Made by a program: the position numbers and the translations under genes. This document shows positions 35,313-44,432 of a DNA stretch of 64,000 bases, one piece after another. The stretch's first letter is position 1. The number at the start of each line of letters is the position of its first letter. The stretch is from DASQHY01 sp035602605 (lineage in GTDB: Bacteria; Acidobacteriota; Terriglobia; Acidiferrales; UBA7541): contig DATNLZ010000105.1 of assembly GCA_035602605.1 (NCBI GenBank), positions 124,001 through 188,000 on the forward strand, read 5' to 3'. The notes under the pieces are model-generated. The model ran no database searches. It saw only the letters and a program-made list of their open reading frames with translations, and was not told where the DNA came from.

Positions 35313-38300
35313 CTAGTAAATATCGTACTGCTCCCAGTGAAGCGTCGGATCGGACTGGATGATGATGCTCTTGCGCGTGGACTGCTCGAGTTCTTCGATG
35401 AGCGAGGACTCGCGAGTCTTGAGCGCTTTGGCGATTTCCGGATTGACGCGCAGGGTGACGCTCTGCGAGTCAAGCTCGGCGGCCATTTTGCGGGCTTCGG
35501 CCTGAATTTCATAGCAGATTGTGGGTACGGATTTGACCATGCCCGAGCCGGTGCAATACGGGCAGGGCTGGCAGAGCACGCGTTCAAGCGCTTGCTTGGT
35601 GCGCTTGCGGGTGATGGCTACGAGGCCGAACTCGTTGAAGGAAAGGGCCTTTGAAGGGGCGCGATCGGCTTGCAGCGCGGCATCGAGGGCGGCCATCACT
35701 TTTTCGCGATTGCGGCGCTCCTCCATGTCAATGAAGTCCACGACGATGATGCCGCCGAGATCGCGGAGGCGGATCTGCCGCACGATCTCCTTCACGGCTT
35801 CGAGGTTGGTTTTGACGATGGTGTCCTCGAGGCGGATTGAGCCCTTGCCCACATACTTGCCGGTGTTGACGTCAATGGCCACGAGAGCTTCCGTGTGGTT
35901 GATAACGATGTAGCCGCCTGATTTCAGCCACACCTTGGGGCGCAAGGCCTTGTCGAGTTCCTGCTGAATGCCGAACTCCTCGAAAATGGGAGCGTCTTTG
36001 GTGTAAAGCTTGACGCGGCTGACGAGCTTGGGTTGAAAGCGGCCGACGAACTCCACGATCTTGCCGTACTCCTCCTGGTTGTCGATCCAGATGGCGGTGT
36101 AATCCTCGCTCATATAATCGCGGAGGATGCGCTCGACGAGGTTAAGATCGCGATGAAGGAGCGAAGGTGCACGGCGCTGCTCGGAACGCGCGCGGATTTC
36201 ATCCCACGTGCGGCCGAGAAATTCCACGTCGCTGCGAATTTCGTCGTCGGTAGCATCAGCGGCAGCGGTGCGCACGATGAAACCACCGGGGAAAGTGCCT
36301 TTCGATTCGGCGACAAGCCGTCGCAAGCGTGAGCGGTTATCGGCGGAAGCAATTTTGCGAGAGACTCCCACATGTTCGACCGTGGGCATGTAAACGAGAT
36401 AGCGACCAGGCAGCGCAACGTGGCTGGTGATGCGCGCGCCTTTTTTGCCGAGCGGCTCCTTGGCGATTTGAACGATGATTTCCTCACCGGCCTTCAGCAT
36501 GTCACCAATGAGCTGCGGCCGCCGGGGAGCCGGGCGACTATGTCCGCCATGCCGCTCTTGATGATGCGGCCGTGGGCCTCGGCCGCCACGATCCCCGCGC
36601 TCGCGACTGCGACCGACACGCCGGGCGGGCCGCTGAAACCGGGCTCGCGGGGAATCCTGGATGCGCGCTGAAGTGGGCTGCGACTCCGGTAGCGAATCGA
36701 GAGAGCGCGATTCTCCGGGAAGAACATCCGAGTGCTGTTCGATGGGGGGATCAACCAAAGCGTGAGCGACGGGGTCACCTTCGGTTCCTACAGGGTGGAG
36801 CACCTGAGAAGATTCCATCCCGAAAGGACGCAGATCACCGTCTCCTTCGTCTTCGGTTTCATGTGCTTCGTGTTGGCCTTCACCGGATTCCTGATCTGAA
36901 TCTTGCGGCTCGCCGATTTCATCAGCATGATCTGCTGAGGCAGCCTCAGCGTGTTTCTCCGCCTCTTCCTGTTTGGCTTCGGCAAGCTGCTCGGCTAGTG
37001 TGGCCGCTTCATCGTCACTCAGAGAGCCATTGAGGTGAAGTGCAGCGGAGTTTTCCTCGCCAAGTTGATGTGGGTCCTCAGGAGCGTCGTCGGCATCGTG
37101 TTGCAGATGATGCTCGTGCTCAGCCTGTTGTCGCTGTTGGTGCTGTGAGAAAGAACCTTCCGAAGACGTGGACCGAGCGTGCATGTCGTCTTCTTCTTGA
37201 ACAACCTTGTTCGAAGGCGGCGCGTAGCTGTCGCCGACATATAAAGAAGAACCAAGCGCGCCATGGGTCTCGGCGATGTGTTCTGCAGTGCTCGTCTCAG
37301 AAGACTGAGCCTGGGAGCCTGACTGTTCGGGAGCCGCGGGCTGGCTTGGCCCAGACGAAGATGCGACCTGCGAGGGGCTGGCCGAGGCTGTTTTCTCGCG
37401 ATACTTGGCCAAGGACTCGCCGGGAAGCAGAATGGGTTCTTCCCCAGCGAGTGGAGCTTCCTGGGGGCGCGGTTCGTACGGTCGCCGGTCTGGGCGGTTC
37501 TCGTAAGGTCGAGGGGAAGCATATTTTGATGGAGGCAGATCTCGGCCAGGACGGCGATCGCTGCCGCGGCCCGCGCCACGTCCGCCACGCCCACGAGTTC
37601 CGCCATGTCCGCGGTCACCGCGATCGCGGCCGAAACCGCCGCGTGAATCGCGGTGGGGTCGGTCGGGTGGGCGATTGTAGCTGGTCCGATTGTTGTATTG
37701 GCTGGACGCTGGCGAATGGCTAGAAGGCTCGCCGGGCTGGCCGGCCGGGGGGGAATTGTGGGCGGCGCGTGTCTCGCCGGGAAGAATGATAGGGTCAAGA
37801 ACGGGCGCGGCAGACGTCGATTCCAGTGGAACATCAGAGACCGGCGCGAGTTCTGTGGAACCGTACGGAGCCGACGACGCGGCCTGATCCAGCGAACCGG
37901 ACGGATCTGAGGAAGCAGCGGCCTGATCCGATGACGAACTTTGCTCTGCCGGAGCACCCTGGCTGGCCTGAACCTCTGAAGTAGTTTGCCCCAATAAAAC
38001 AGCGTGGCCGGAGGGCTCCGCTTTTTCGATTCGAACCTCGGCGGGGGATGCGACGTGGTCGTAATCCTCGAGATTTTCGAGGAAATCGCTGACGTACAGG
38101 AAGGCATCGCCGTCGAGGCCAATTTCCACGAATGCGGACTGCATGCCTGGCAGGACTCTAGTAACGCGGCCTTTGTAGATGCTTCCGACTAACGCGTACT
38201 CTTTTTCGCGCTCAATGTAAATTTCGCAAAGCTGGCCTTCCTCGAGAATGGCGACCCGTGTTTCGTGGGGGGCCGCGGAAATAACGAGTTCTTTCGACAT
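35313..38300 (-). CDS. rng: Ribonuclease E/G with about 515-residue insertion in the S1 domain
   Basis: A 995-residue endoribonuclease of the RNase E/G family, cutting rRNA precursors and mRNA. The S1 domain starts normally (YALVGSIYKGRVTRVLPGMQ, SAFVEIGLDGDAFLYVSDF). It is then interrupted at about residue 80 by a low-complexity segment rich in Ser, Gln, Glu and RGG-type Arg/Gly (GRGRGGRGAGRGSDRR). The S1 fold resumes at residue 598 (AGEEIIVQIAKEPLGKKGAR). The catalytic part is complete: metal Asp residues in ALVAIDVNTGKYVG and IIVVDFIDMEERRNREK, and the zinc-link in LCQPCPYCTGSGM. A GAGGAG lies before the ATG. Confidence 0.93.
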   Translation of the reverse strand: MSKELVISAAPHETRVAILEEGQLCEIYIEREKEYALVGSIYKGRVTRVLPGMQSAFVEIGLDGDAFLYVSDFLENLEDYDHVASPAEVRIEKAEPSGHAVLLGQTTSEVQASQGAPAEQSSSSDQAAASSDPSGSLDQAASSAPYGSTELAPVSDVPLESTSAAPVLDPIILPGETRAAHNSPPAGQPGEPSSHSPASSQYNNRTSYNRPPDRPHRDSRGGFGRDRGDRGHGGTRGRGGRGAGRGSDRRPGRDLPPSKYASPRPYENRPDRRPYEPRPQEAPLAGEEPILLPGESLAKYREKTASASPSQVASSSGPSQPAAPEQSGSQAQSSETSTAEHIAETHGALGSSLYVGDSYAPPSNKVVQEEDDMHARSTSSEGSFSQHQQRQQAEHEHHLQHDADDAPEDPHQLGEENSAALHLNGSLSDDEAATLAEQLAEAKQEEAEKHAEAASADHADEIGEPQDSDQESGEGQHEAHETEDEGDGDLRPFGMESSQVLHPVGTEGDPVAHALVDPPIEQHSDVLPGESRSLDSLPESQPTSARIQDSPRARFQRPARRVGRSRERGDRGGRGPRPHHQERHGGHSRPAPRRPQLIGDMLKAGEEIIVQIAKEPLGKKGARITSHVALPGRYLVYMPTVEHVGVSRKIASADNRSRLRRLVAESKGTFPGGFIVRTAAADATDDEIRSDVEFLGRTWDEIRARSEQRRAPSLLHRDLNLVERILRDYMSEDYTAIWIDNQEEYGKIVEFVGRFQPKLVSRVKLYTKDAPIFEEFGIQQELDKALRPKVWLKSGGYIVINHTEALVAIDVNTGKYVGKGSIRLEDTIVKTNLEAVKEIVRQIRLRDLGGIIVVDFIDMEERRNREKVMAALDAALQADRAPSKALSFNEFGLVAITRKRTKQALERVLCQPCPYCTGSGMVKSVPTICYEIQAEARKMAAELDSQSVTLRVNPEIAKALKTRESSLIEELEQSTRKSIIIQSDPTLHWEQYDIY

Positions 38301-38359
38301 GAAAACTCCTCACGGTGCATCGCCGCGTCGCGGGACCGGGCAAAGGGACGCGCCACGAA

Positions 38360-38449
38360 AGCCGCAAGTGCGGCTGTGGGGCGACCGAGGCCGGATTGGA
38401 TCCACGCGTTCATTTTGTTTTAGGATGCCGCTCCCGGGTTCCTCCCGGG
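38360..38449 (-). promoter_or_regulatory. Hairpins in the RNase E/G leader
   Basis: The 270 bp upstream of RNase E/G contain no gene. On the transcribed (minus) strand they hold a 7-bp inverted repeat AGCCGCA/TGCGGCT with a 2-base loop (38360-38375) and a CCCGGG...CCCGGG repeat (38433-38449). RNase E controls its own mRNA through leader structure in E. coli; a similar role here is only inferred. Confidence 0.35.
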
Positions 38450-38574
38450 CCTGTGCAGGGCGATGCGAACCTCTTCATTTTGGCTATCCCGCGGGACTCG
38501 CTTCAGAGAGCTAACGGCGAGCGGCGCGGGAATCGATCTGTTTCAAGTTGCAAATAAAGCAAAACTCTAAGGAT

Positions 38575-39663
38575 TCAGTTGACGAAGCGGCGTATGCGCA
38601 CATTCATCACCAAGCCCAAAGATAAAAATACAAACAGTGTGGCCGACCCGCCGTAACTCATTAGCGGCAACGGGATACCGGTGACCGGCATGTAGCCGAT
38701 TACCATCGCCACATTGACTAACACATGGAAACTCAGAGCCGCTGCCACGCCCATCACTAAAAACATCCCCGCGCGATCTTTGGCGCGCTGAGCATTTTGA
38801 ACCAAGCGCAGCAGTAATGCCATGTAGAGAACCAGGGTAGTGAAAACCCCGGCAAAGCCGAACTCTTCGGCCAGCGCAGCAAGAATAAAGTCCGAATAGC
38901 GCACTGGCACGAAGCCTAACTGATTCTGACTGCCATTGCCCAAACCTTTGCCCCGGAAACCACCCGAACCGACGGCAATCTTCGATTGCAGGATTTGATA
39001 ACCTGAGCCCTTCGGGTCGTCTTCTGGATGGAGAAACGTGGTGATCCGTTCTTTCTGGTAAGGCTTTAGGACGTGCCACCCGACGGGAAGCATCATCAAC
39101 GCAAGCAAAACCACGGCCAAAACATGTTTCCATTCGATTCCAGCTAAGAATACTCCCACTACCAACATCGGAAGCAGAACCATTGCAGTGCCCAAGTCAG
39201 GCTGCAGCAAAATCAAGCCCAGCGGCAACCCGCATAATACACCCGCTTTTATAAGATCGGCCAGCGAAAGTCTGTCCGTGCGCACATCGCTGAAAAAGCG
39301 GGCCAGCACGATGATTATAATCAATTTGACAAGCTCTGACACCTGCAAAAACTGCCCGAGCACGGGGATCCAGCGCTTGGCGCCGAATCGAGTGTGCCCA
39401 ACCATGAGAACCGAACCGAGCGCCAGCACCCCGACCAAATAGAGAATGGGAGCTTGATCTAAAATGGTGTGGTAATTGAAGCGGGAAAAGGCAAATAGAA
39501 GGATTGTGCCGACCACCACCCACCAGATCTGGCGAGTGTGCATCCCGGCGAAATGGCTGGCATGGGTAGCTGAATAAATTTCCAGGATGCCGATACCGCA
39601 GATGGTGAACACCAGCGCCAGCAACCACCAGTCGTATTCTCGAACTCCCTGCGAGTCCCTCAT
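38575..39663 (-). CDS. rodA: Rod-shape lipid II polymerase RodA (FtsW/RodA/SpoVE family)
   Basis: A 362-residue SEDS-family membrane glycosyltransferase that polymerises lipid II during cell elongation. About ten hydrophobic helices are visible. Family signatures are GAKRWIPVLGQFLQVSELVK, LILLQPDLGTAMVLLPM, KIAVGSGGFRGKGLGNGSQN and ATLVFVFLSLGLVMN-like C-terminal motif (here YGGSATLFVFLSLGLVMNV). It follows PBP2, its partner transpeptidase, by 49 bp, the usual mrdA-rodA order. Confidence 0.95.
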   Translation of the reverse strand: MRDSQGVREYDWWLLALVFTICGIGILEIYSATHASHFAGMHTRQIWWVVVGTILLFAFSRFNYHTILDQAPILYLVGVLALGSVLMVGHTRFGAKRWIPVLGQFLQVSELVKLIIIIVLARFFSDVRTDRLSLADLIKAGVLCGLPLGLILLQPDLGTAMVLLPMLVVGVFLAGIEWKHVLAVVLLALMMLPVGWHVLKPYQKERITTFLHPEDDPKGSGYQILQSKIAVGSGGFRGKGLGNGSQNQLGFVPVRYSDFILAALAEEFGFAGVFTTLVLYMALLLRLVQNAQRAKDRAGMFLVMGVAAALSFHVLVNVAMVIGYMPVTGIPLPLMSYGGSATLFVFLSLGLVMNVRIRRFVN

Positions 39664-39712
39664 GTTACGCGAGCAATCTCTTTTCTGAGCTTAGCTGTCC
39701 ACTGCGCCTCGG

Positions 39713-41650
39713 TTACTGCGACGCGCTCGCGCGTTCGGCTCGAGAAGGGCGTACATCCGCCGGCACTTCCGGCGGTTTGAGGAACGCGCGCGGTTGCAGA
39801 ACATTCGCTTGCGGTAACCCGGAGCTCAAATCGTACTGCTTATTTTGCGCGGTATATTGCTGCTGTAGCTTACCGTTCTTCTTGTCGTAGTAGGCTTTGA
39901 CGATGTCGCGCGCCATCGGGCCGCCCACTGCGCCGCCATGTTCGCCTTCTTCCACGAGCACGGCGACAACAATTTCAGGATCACGCCGCGGGGCATAGCC
40001 GACAAACCACGCATTGTCTTTGAATTTTTTCTTCTTGCCAACTTTGTTGCGCGTGTCATAGCCGATGACTTGCGCGCTTCCGGATTTACCGCTCATTTCG
40101 ATGCCGGGAAGCTTGGCGCTGGAGGCGGTACCGCCTTCATTGACGACGCCCCACATACCCTGGGTTACTTTTTCGGTTGTGTCCTCGGAGATGGCAAAGC
40201 GCTCCTCGCCGACATTTTTTGCATCTTTCAACAGATGCGGCCGCTTGAAAATGCCGCCCATGGCCACTCCGCCGATCATGCGCGCGAGCTGCAGAGGCGT
40301 CGCGGTCACTGCGCCCTGCCCAACGGCCACAGAAATTGTTTCGCCGGGGTACCACTTGCGATGGTAGACGCGGTTAACCCATTCTTCCGAAGGGACCAGG
40401 CCGTTTTCTTCGGCTGGCAGATCAATACCCGTCCTTTTACCCAAGCCCAAGTGCGACGCGTAGTAGGAAATGCGGTCAATGCCGAGCCGCTTCCCCAGGT
40501 TGTAGAAAAAAATGTCGCAGGATTGAACGATAGCCTTGTGAAAATCCACGAGGCCATGAGTGGTTTTGCCAAAAACCCAGCATTTAAACTGACGGCCGTA
40601 AAATTCCGCATAGCCGGGACAAAACACGGTCATGCTCTCCGGCACTGCTTTGGACTCGAGCATCGCCGTGGCCATAATAATTTTGAAAACCGAACCGGGG
40701 GCGAGCTGGGCCTGAATGCTGCGATTGAGCAGCGGCACATCCGGATCGTCGTTCAAGCGCTGCCATTGATCCCGCTGGATGCGCACGGCGAATTCATTGG
40801 GGTCGGGCGCCGGACGGCTGGCCATCGCAAGAACTTCGCCGTTGCGCGGATTAAGGACGACAATCGAGCCCTTGCGGCCTTGCAAGGCCTGCTCGGCTGC
40901 AGCTTGCAAATCGTAGTCAATGGTCAACTGCACGGGCTTGCCGGGAATCGCTTCGGTTTCGGTGAGACGGCCGACTTCTCTGCCGACGCTGTTTACGATC
41001 GCGCGGCGCATGCCGTCCACACCCATCAGCGTATCGTTATATTGTTTCTCGAGCCCGGTCTTGCCTACGATGTCGCCAGGACGCAGGCGGCCGTTGCTGT
41101 TTTCCACCTGCTGTTCGCTCACCTCGCCAACGTAACCGCTGGCGTGCGCCATGAAGCCGCCGGGAATGTAACGGCGGCGGTGAACCATCAGCATTTCAAG
41201 AAGTGGAATATCGGCGCGGTGCGATTCAATGAAGGCAATGTCGGCCTTGCTGGCTTCGGGCTTGATGACTATGGGTTGAAATTTCGGCAGGGGGCGCGCG
41301 CTTTCCACTTGTTGACGGAGGTCGTCAATGGAAATGCTCAAACCTTCCGCGATTTGGGGCAGGCCGTGGTCCAGCAGAGCGGGGTCGTCACGCAGCAGAA
41401 GCACGCTAAATGACGGATAACTATCGACGAGCACGCGGCCCTCGCGGTCAAGCATATTGCCGCGTGGCGCGATAATCGGGATGGAGCGGATGCTGTTGCG
41501 CTCGGCGAGTTGGTTGTAATGCTCCGAGTCTATGATCTGGAGCTTCCAGAATCCTGAGAGCAACAGAACCATCATGACCGCGATGCTGTAGGAAACGATG
41601 GAGAGCCGCGTGTGCGGCATTTTGTGGTCGGTTTTAAACCAGTACGACAC
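39713..41650 (-). CDS. mrdA: Penicillin-binding protein 2 (elongation transpeptidase)
   Basis: A 645-residue class B penicillin-binding protein. GTG 41650 is used because GGAG lies 5 bases before it; a longer frame starts at 41725. One N-terminal membrane helix (LSIVSYSIAVMMVLLLSGFW) precedes a pedestal domain (IPIIAPRGNMLDREGRVLVD, GDIVGKTGLEKQYNDTLMG). The transpeptidase domain follows with SxxK in AQLAPGSVFKIIMATAM, a SxD/SxN-type motif in AIVQSCDIFFYNLG and KSG in MSGKSGSAQVIGYD. It cross-links peptidoglycan during elongation with RodA, encoded next. Confidence 0.94.
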   Translation of the reverse strand: MSYWFKTDHKMPHTRLSIVSYSIAVMMVLLLSGFWKLQIIDSEHYNQLAERNSIRSIPIIAPRGNMLDREGRVLVDSYPSFSVLLLRDDPALLDHGLPQIAEGLSISIDDLRQQVESARPLPKFQPIVIKPEASKADIAFIESHRADIPLLEMLMVHRRRYIPGGFMAHASGYVGEVSEQQVENSNGRLRPGDIVGKTGLEKQYNDTLMGVDGMRRAIVNSVGREVGRLTETEAIPGKPVQLTIDYDLQAAAEQALQGRKGSIVVLNPRNGEVLAMASRPAPDPNEFAVRIQRDQWQRLNDDPDVPLLNRSIQAQLAPGSVFKIIMATAMLESKAVPESMTVFCPGYAEFYGRQFKCWVFGKTTHGLVDFHKAIVQSCDIFFYNLGKRLGIDRISYYASHLGLGKRTGIDLPAEENGLVPSEEWVNRVYHRKWYPGETISVAVGQGAVTATPLQLARMIGGVAMGGIFKRPHLLKDAKNVGEERFAISEDTTEKVTQGMWGVVNEGGTASSAKLPGIEMSGKSGSAQVIGYDTRNKVGKKKKFKDNAWFVGYAPRRDPEIVVAVLVEEGEHGGAVGGPMARDIVKAYYDKKNGKLQQQYTAQNKQYDLSSGLPQANVLQPRAFLKPPEVPADVRPSRAERASASQ

Positions 41651-42013
41651 GCGAACTCCGCGCGCGAAGCGTTGACAGACCTGCCCGGGGGGCCGCTCGC
41701 GCTGCGCCCTGAATGTTTCGGGCACTTCGGAAAAAACTGATCTCGGCTACGGTTTGTCGAGAACCGCCGATGGGCCGCATCCAAGCCCCTGGTGGTGGAA
41801 GTCCTATGTAACGTAACACTTCGCAGGCAGGTGCCGCAACCGTCCTGAAGGACAGAGTAGCTCTTGTACTAACTACCAGCTTGACACACGCTTCCAACCG
41901 ACACGCGCGGAGGCGGCTGTCCACGGGCTTGACCCCTTCGAGACGGGAAGCCCATTGCTGAATTGCTTGCTGACGAGATTTCAACCGAGGTTAAAGTGCG
42001 GAACCGAGCTTCG

Positions 42014-42106
42014 TCAGGCGGGTTCCTGGTAGCGGCCGATCACGTTTCCGGCGGGGTCCCGGAACCTCGCCGCGATCTCGATCGCCCCCACACCTTCAGG
42101 GCACGG
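42014..42106 (-). pseudogene. C-terminal scrap of a VOC/glyoxalase-family protein
   Basis: Within the long gap 41651-42321 the minus strand encodes IEIAARFRDPAGNVIGRYQE, then PA and a stop at 42014. The DPxGNxIGxYQ ending is typical of VOC-family proteins. The frame is closed by TAA at 42107-42109 and no upstream domain is found in the other frames, so only about 30 codons survive. The rest of the gap, apart from a possible leader for mrdA, shows nothing I can name. Confidence 0.55.
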
Positions 42107-42321
42107 TTATTCTAGCGCCCTGTTACGTGCAGGAGTTTCCCGAAAAGCTTCCCACCGGCGAGCCCCACAGCAAGCATGAACTCCAAAGTCTGATCGGACT
42201 TGCCGAGGTGCGAACGACACGATAGTCTAACTTGCTAACAAGGGCGCACGCACAGGGGCAGCTTACACATGCGCTCCCACAGGCTCAAGGGCAATCCGCG
42301 CGGACGAACTGGAATATTGGT

Positions 42322-42960
42322 ATGCAAACACTCTGTCTTATTGGAATGTCGGGAAGCGGTAAGACTTTCTGGAGCAATCGCCTAGCCTATTCTGGATACC
42401 GGGTAATCTCCTGCGACGGCCGAATTGAACAGCGGCTGCGAGCCGACCTGGATTTGACCGGGCAGCGAGGAATTGGAGCAGTAGCTGCGTGGATGGGCTG
42501 GCCTGACAGCACTACGTACCGCGAGCGCGAAAGGAAATACTTACAGTGCGAGATTGCGGTCATGAAGGAAATTTTGCAGGAGATGGAAGCTGCGGGCGAT
42601 GAAAAAATCGTTGTCGATTCGACGGGCAGCGTGGTTTACACGGGCGACGAAATCTGCGAGCGATTGCGGCACCGGGCTACGATAATTTACCTGGAAGCTT
42701 CACCGCTGGAAAAAAACACGCTGATTGAGCGTTACTTGCGAGATCCCAAGCCTGTTTTGTGGGGTGAACATTACCTTCCCGAGGCAGGCGAAGCGGCGCA
42801 GGATACCGCTGCGCGGTGCTATCCGCAACTTATCGAGCACCGCAGAGCGCTTTACGAAAAATACGCGCACCACATTTTGCCCATCGCCGCGCTAGCCAAC
42901 CAGAAGCTCTCCAGCGATGATTTCGTCAATCTGATTCGAGAGGCGCGTACCGCGCGATGA
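42322..42960 (+). CDS. Shikimate kinase-like P-loop kinase, coupled to thrC
   Basis: A 212-residue P-loop kinase from ATG 42322 (MQTLCLIGMSGSGKTFWSNR, Walker A GMSGSGKT). The next region, YRVISCDGRIEQRL, aligns with the DxD-IE segment of shikimate kinases but reads CDG. The phrase RERERKYLQCE resembles the FRxxE motif. A lid-like segment is LIERYLRDPKPVLWGEHY. Its stop overlaps the thrC start by 4 bp. Because threonine synthase needs phosphohomoserine, a homoserine kinase-like job is conceivable, but shikimate kinase or an unknown small-molecule kinase is possible. Confidence 0.7.
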   Translation: MQTLCLIGMSGSGKTFWSNRLAYSGYRVISCDGRIEQRLRADLDLTGQRGIGAVAAWMGWPDSTTYRERERKYLQCEIAVMKEILQEMEAAGDEKIVVDSTGSVVYTGDEICERLRHRATIIYLEASPLEKNTLIERYLRDPKPVLWGEHYLPEAGEAAQDTAARCYPQLIEHRRALYEKYAHHILPIAALANQKLSSDDFVNLIREARTAR

Positions 42961-44255
42961 GGTTTCGCAGCACCAACCGCAACAGCGGAGAGGCCTCGTT
43001 GCGCGATGCGGTGCTGCGCGGACTCGCCGAAGATGGCGGACTGTATGTGCCGGTAGAAATCCCGCGGCTGAGCGCCGAATCGCAGGAACGCATGCGCAGT
43101 CTGGCGCTTCCTGAATTATGCATCGAGGTTGGGCGTCATTTTCTCGTGGATGATGTTGCTGAAGAAGTGCTAAGCAAGATTGCCGTTGAAGCATTCGACT
43201 TCCCCGCGCCGCTCGTTTCGCTTACAGAAACAATCCACATACTCGAATTGTTTCACGGGCCGACTTTGGCGTTCAAAGATTTCGGCGCGCGATTCATGGC
43301 GCGGCTGATGGGCTTTTTTGTCCGCGAATTAGGCCGAGAACTAACGGTGCTGGTGGCCACCTCGGGGGACACAGGAGGCGCGGTGGCACACGGTTTTCTC
43401 GGTGTGCCGGGGATTCGCGTGGTGATTCTCTATCCCTCCGGACGCGTGACGGAAGCGCAAGAAAAACAGTTTACGACGCTCGGACAGAACGTCACTGCCG
43501 TAGAGCTCTCCGGAACCTTCGACGACTGTCAGTCCCTGGCTAAGCGGGCTTTTGCCGATAGCGAGCTACGCGAGAAAATATTTTTGACCTCGGCAAACTC
43601 CATTAATATCGCGCGGCTGATTCCCCAGATGTTTTATTTTTTCTGGGCCATCGCTCAGCTTGTGGATCGCGCCAAGCCGGTTGTTTTTGCCGTGCCTTGC
43701 GGAAATTTCGGCAACCTGACCGCCGGGTTGATGGCCGAGCGGATGGGCTTGCCGGTTGCGCAATTCATTGCGGCGACCAATGTGAATGACGTTGTGCCGG
43801 AGTATCTACGCAGCGGTCATTTTTGTCCGCGTCCCTCGCTGCACACCATTTCGAATGCGATGGATGTAGGCAATCCCAGTAACTTTGCTCGGATGCTCGA
43901 TCTCTGCAACAACGATTTGCAGGCCATGCGCCGTGACCTTTGGGGCTGCGGATTTAGCGACGAAGAAACCTTGCAGGCCATGCGTGAAATCTACGACCGG
44001 CATCGTTATGTGGTCGATCCGCATACCGCAGTGGCCGTGCTCGGCTGGGAACGTTTTAGGAAAAACAGCACGGGAGAGTATCCGTGCGTGGTGTTGGCCA
44101 CTGCGCATCCAGGGAAGTTCGCGAGTACGATTGAGCGCGCAATTGGCGTCCGTGTTGAGTTACCCGCGCGGCTCGCAGCCTCTCTCTCGCAGCCAAAGCA
44201 ATCAGTGCCAATGGCCAATAGCCTCGCGGACCTCAAAAAGTTCCTTCTAAGCTGA
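42957..44255 (+). CDS. thrC: Threonine synthase
   Basis: A 432-residue PLP enzyme that converts O-phosphohomoserine to threonine. The N-terminal MRFRSTNRNSGEASLRDAVL and EDGGLYVPVEIPRLS are typical of the longer (yeast/E. coli type) threonine synthases. The PLP Lys is in FHGPTLAFKDFGARFMA, and the phosphate loop is VPCGNFGNLTAGLMAERMG. VATSGDTGGAVAHGFLG is also present. The ATG overlaps the kinase stop (ATGA), indicating coupled translation. It converges with the MscS gene, separated by 177 bp without features. Confidence 0.94.
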   Translation: MRFRSTNRNSGEASLRDAVLRGLAEDGGLYVPVEIPRLSAESQERMRSLALPELCIEVGRHFLVDDVAEEVLSKIAVEAFDFPAPLVSLTETIHILELFHGPTLAFKDFGARFMARLMGFFVRELGRELTVLVATSGDTGGAVAHGFLGVPGIRVVILYPSGRVTEAQEKQFTTLGQNVTAVELSGTFDDCQSLAKRAFADSELREKIFLTSANSINIARLIPQMFYFFWAIAQLVDRAKPVVFAVPCGNFGNLTAGLMAERMGLPVAQFIAATNVNDVVPEYLRSGHFCPRPSLHTISNAMDVGNPSNFARMLDLCNNDLQAMRRDLWGCGFSDEETLQAMREIYDRHRYVVDPHTAVAVLGWERFRKNSTGEYPCVVLATAHPGKFASTIERAIGVRVELPARLAASLSQPKQSVPMANSLADLKKFLLS

Positions 44256-44432
44256 ATTGCCCTTCTCTTGAGGAGGACAGTAAGGCTCAGCCGCCGTCCA
44301 TACCCAAATAGGAAAAACCAGCTAACCTTGACGTCGCGAAACGATCGAAAGCAGTCGGCCCCGTGTATACCGTTATTCCTTCAATTTCTCCACACCGCGA
44401 TCTTCGAAGTAAGTGGCCTGTGCGCAACTGTT

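Noticed and set aside
37019..38122. 367-codon alternative minus-strand frame
   Set aside because: It lies in another frame of the RNase E/G insertion. The repetitive codon composition there keeps several frames open; only the RNase frame connects to S1 and catalytic motifs.
39938..41413. 491-codon open frame on the plus strand
   Set aside because: It is fully antisense to the PBP2 gene, which has clear transpeptidase motifs. Its own translation has no recognisable motifs, so it is a high-GC shadow frame.
41651..42013. Possible 6S RNA or other structured RNA upstream of mrdA
   Set aside because: Some short inverted repeats exist (for example GTCCT/AGGAC and CTGACGA/TCGTCAG), but no convincing long bubble-hairpin structure, promoter or terminator could be assigned.
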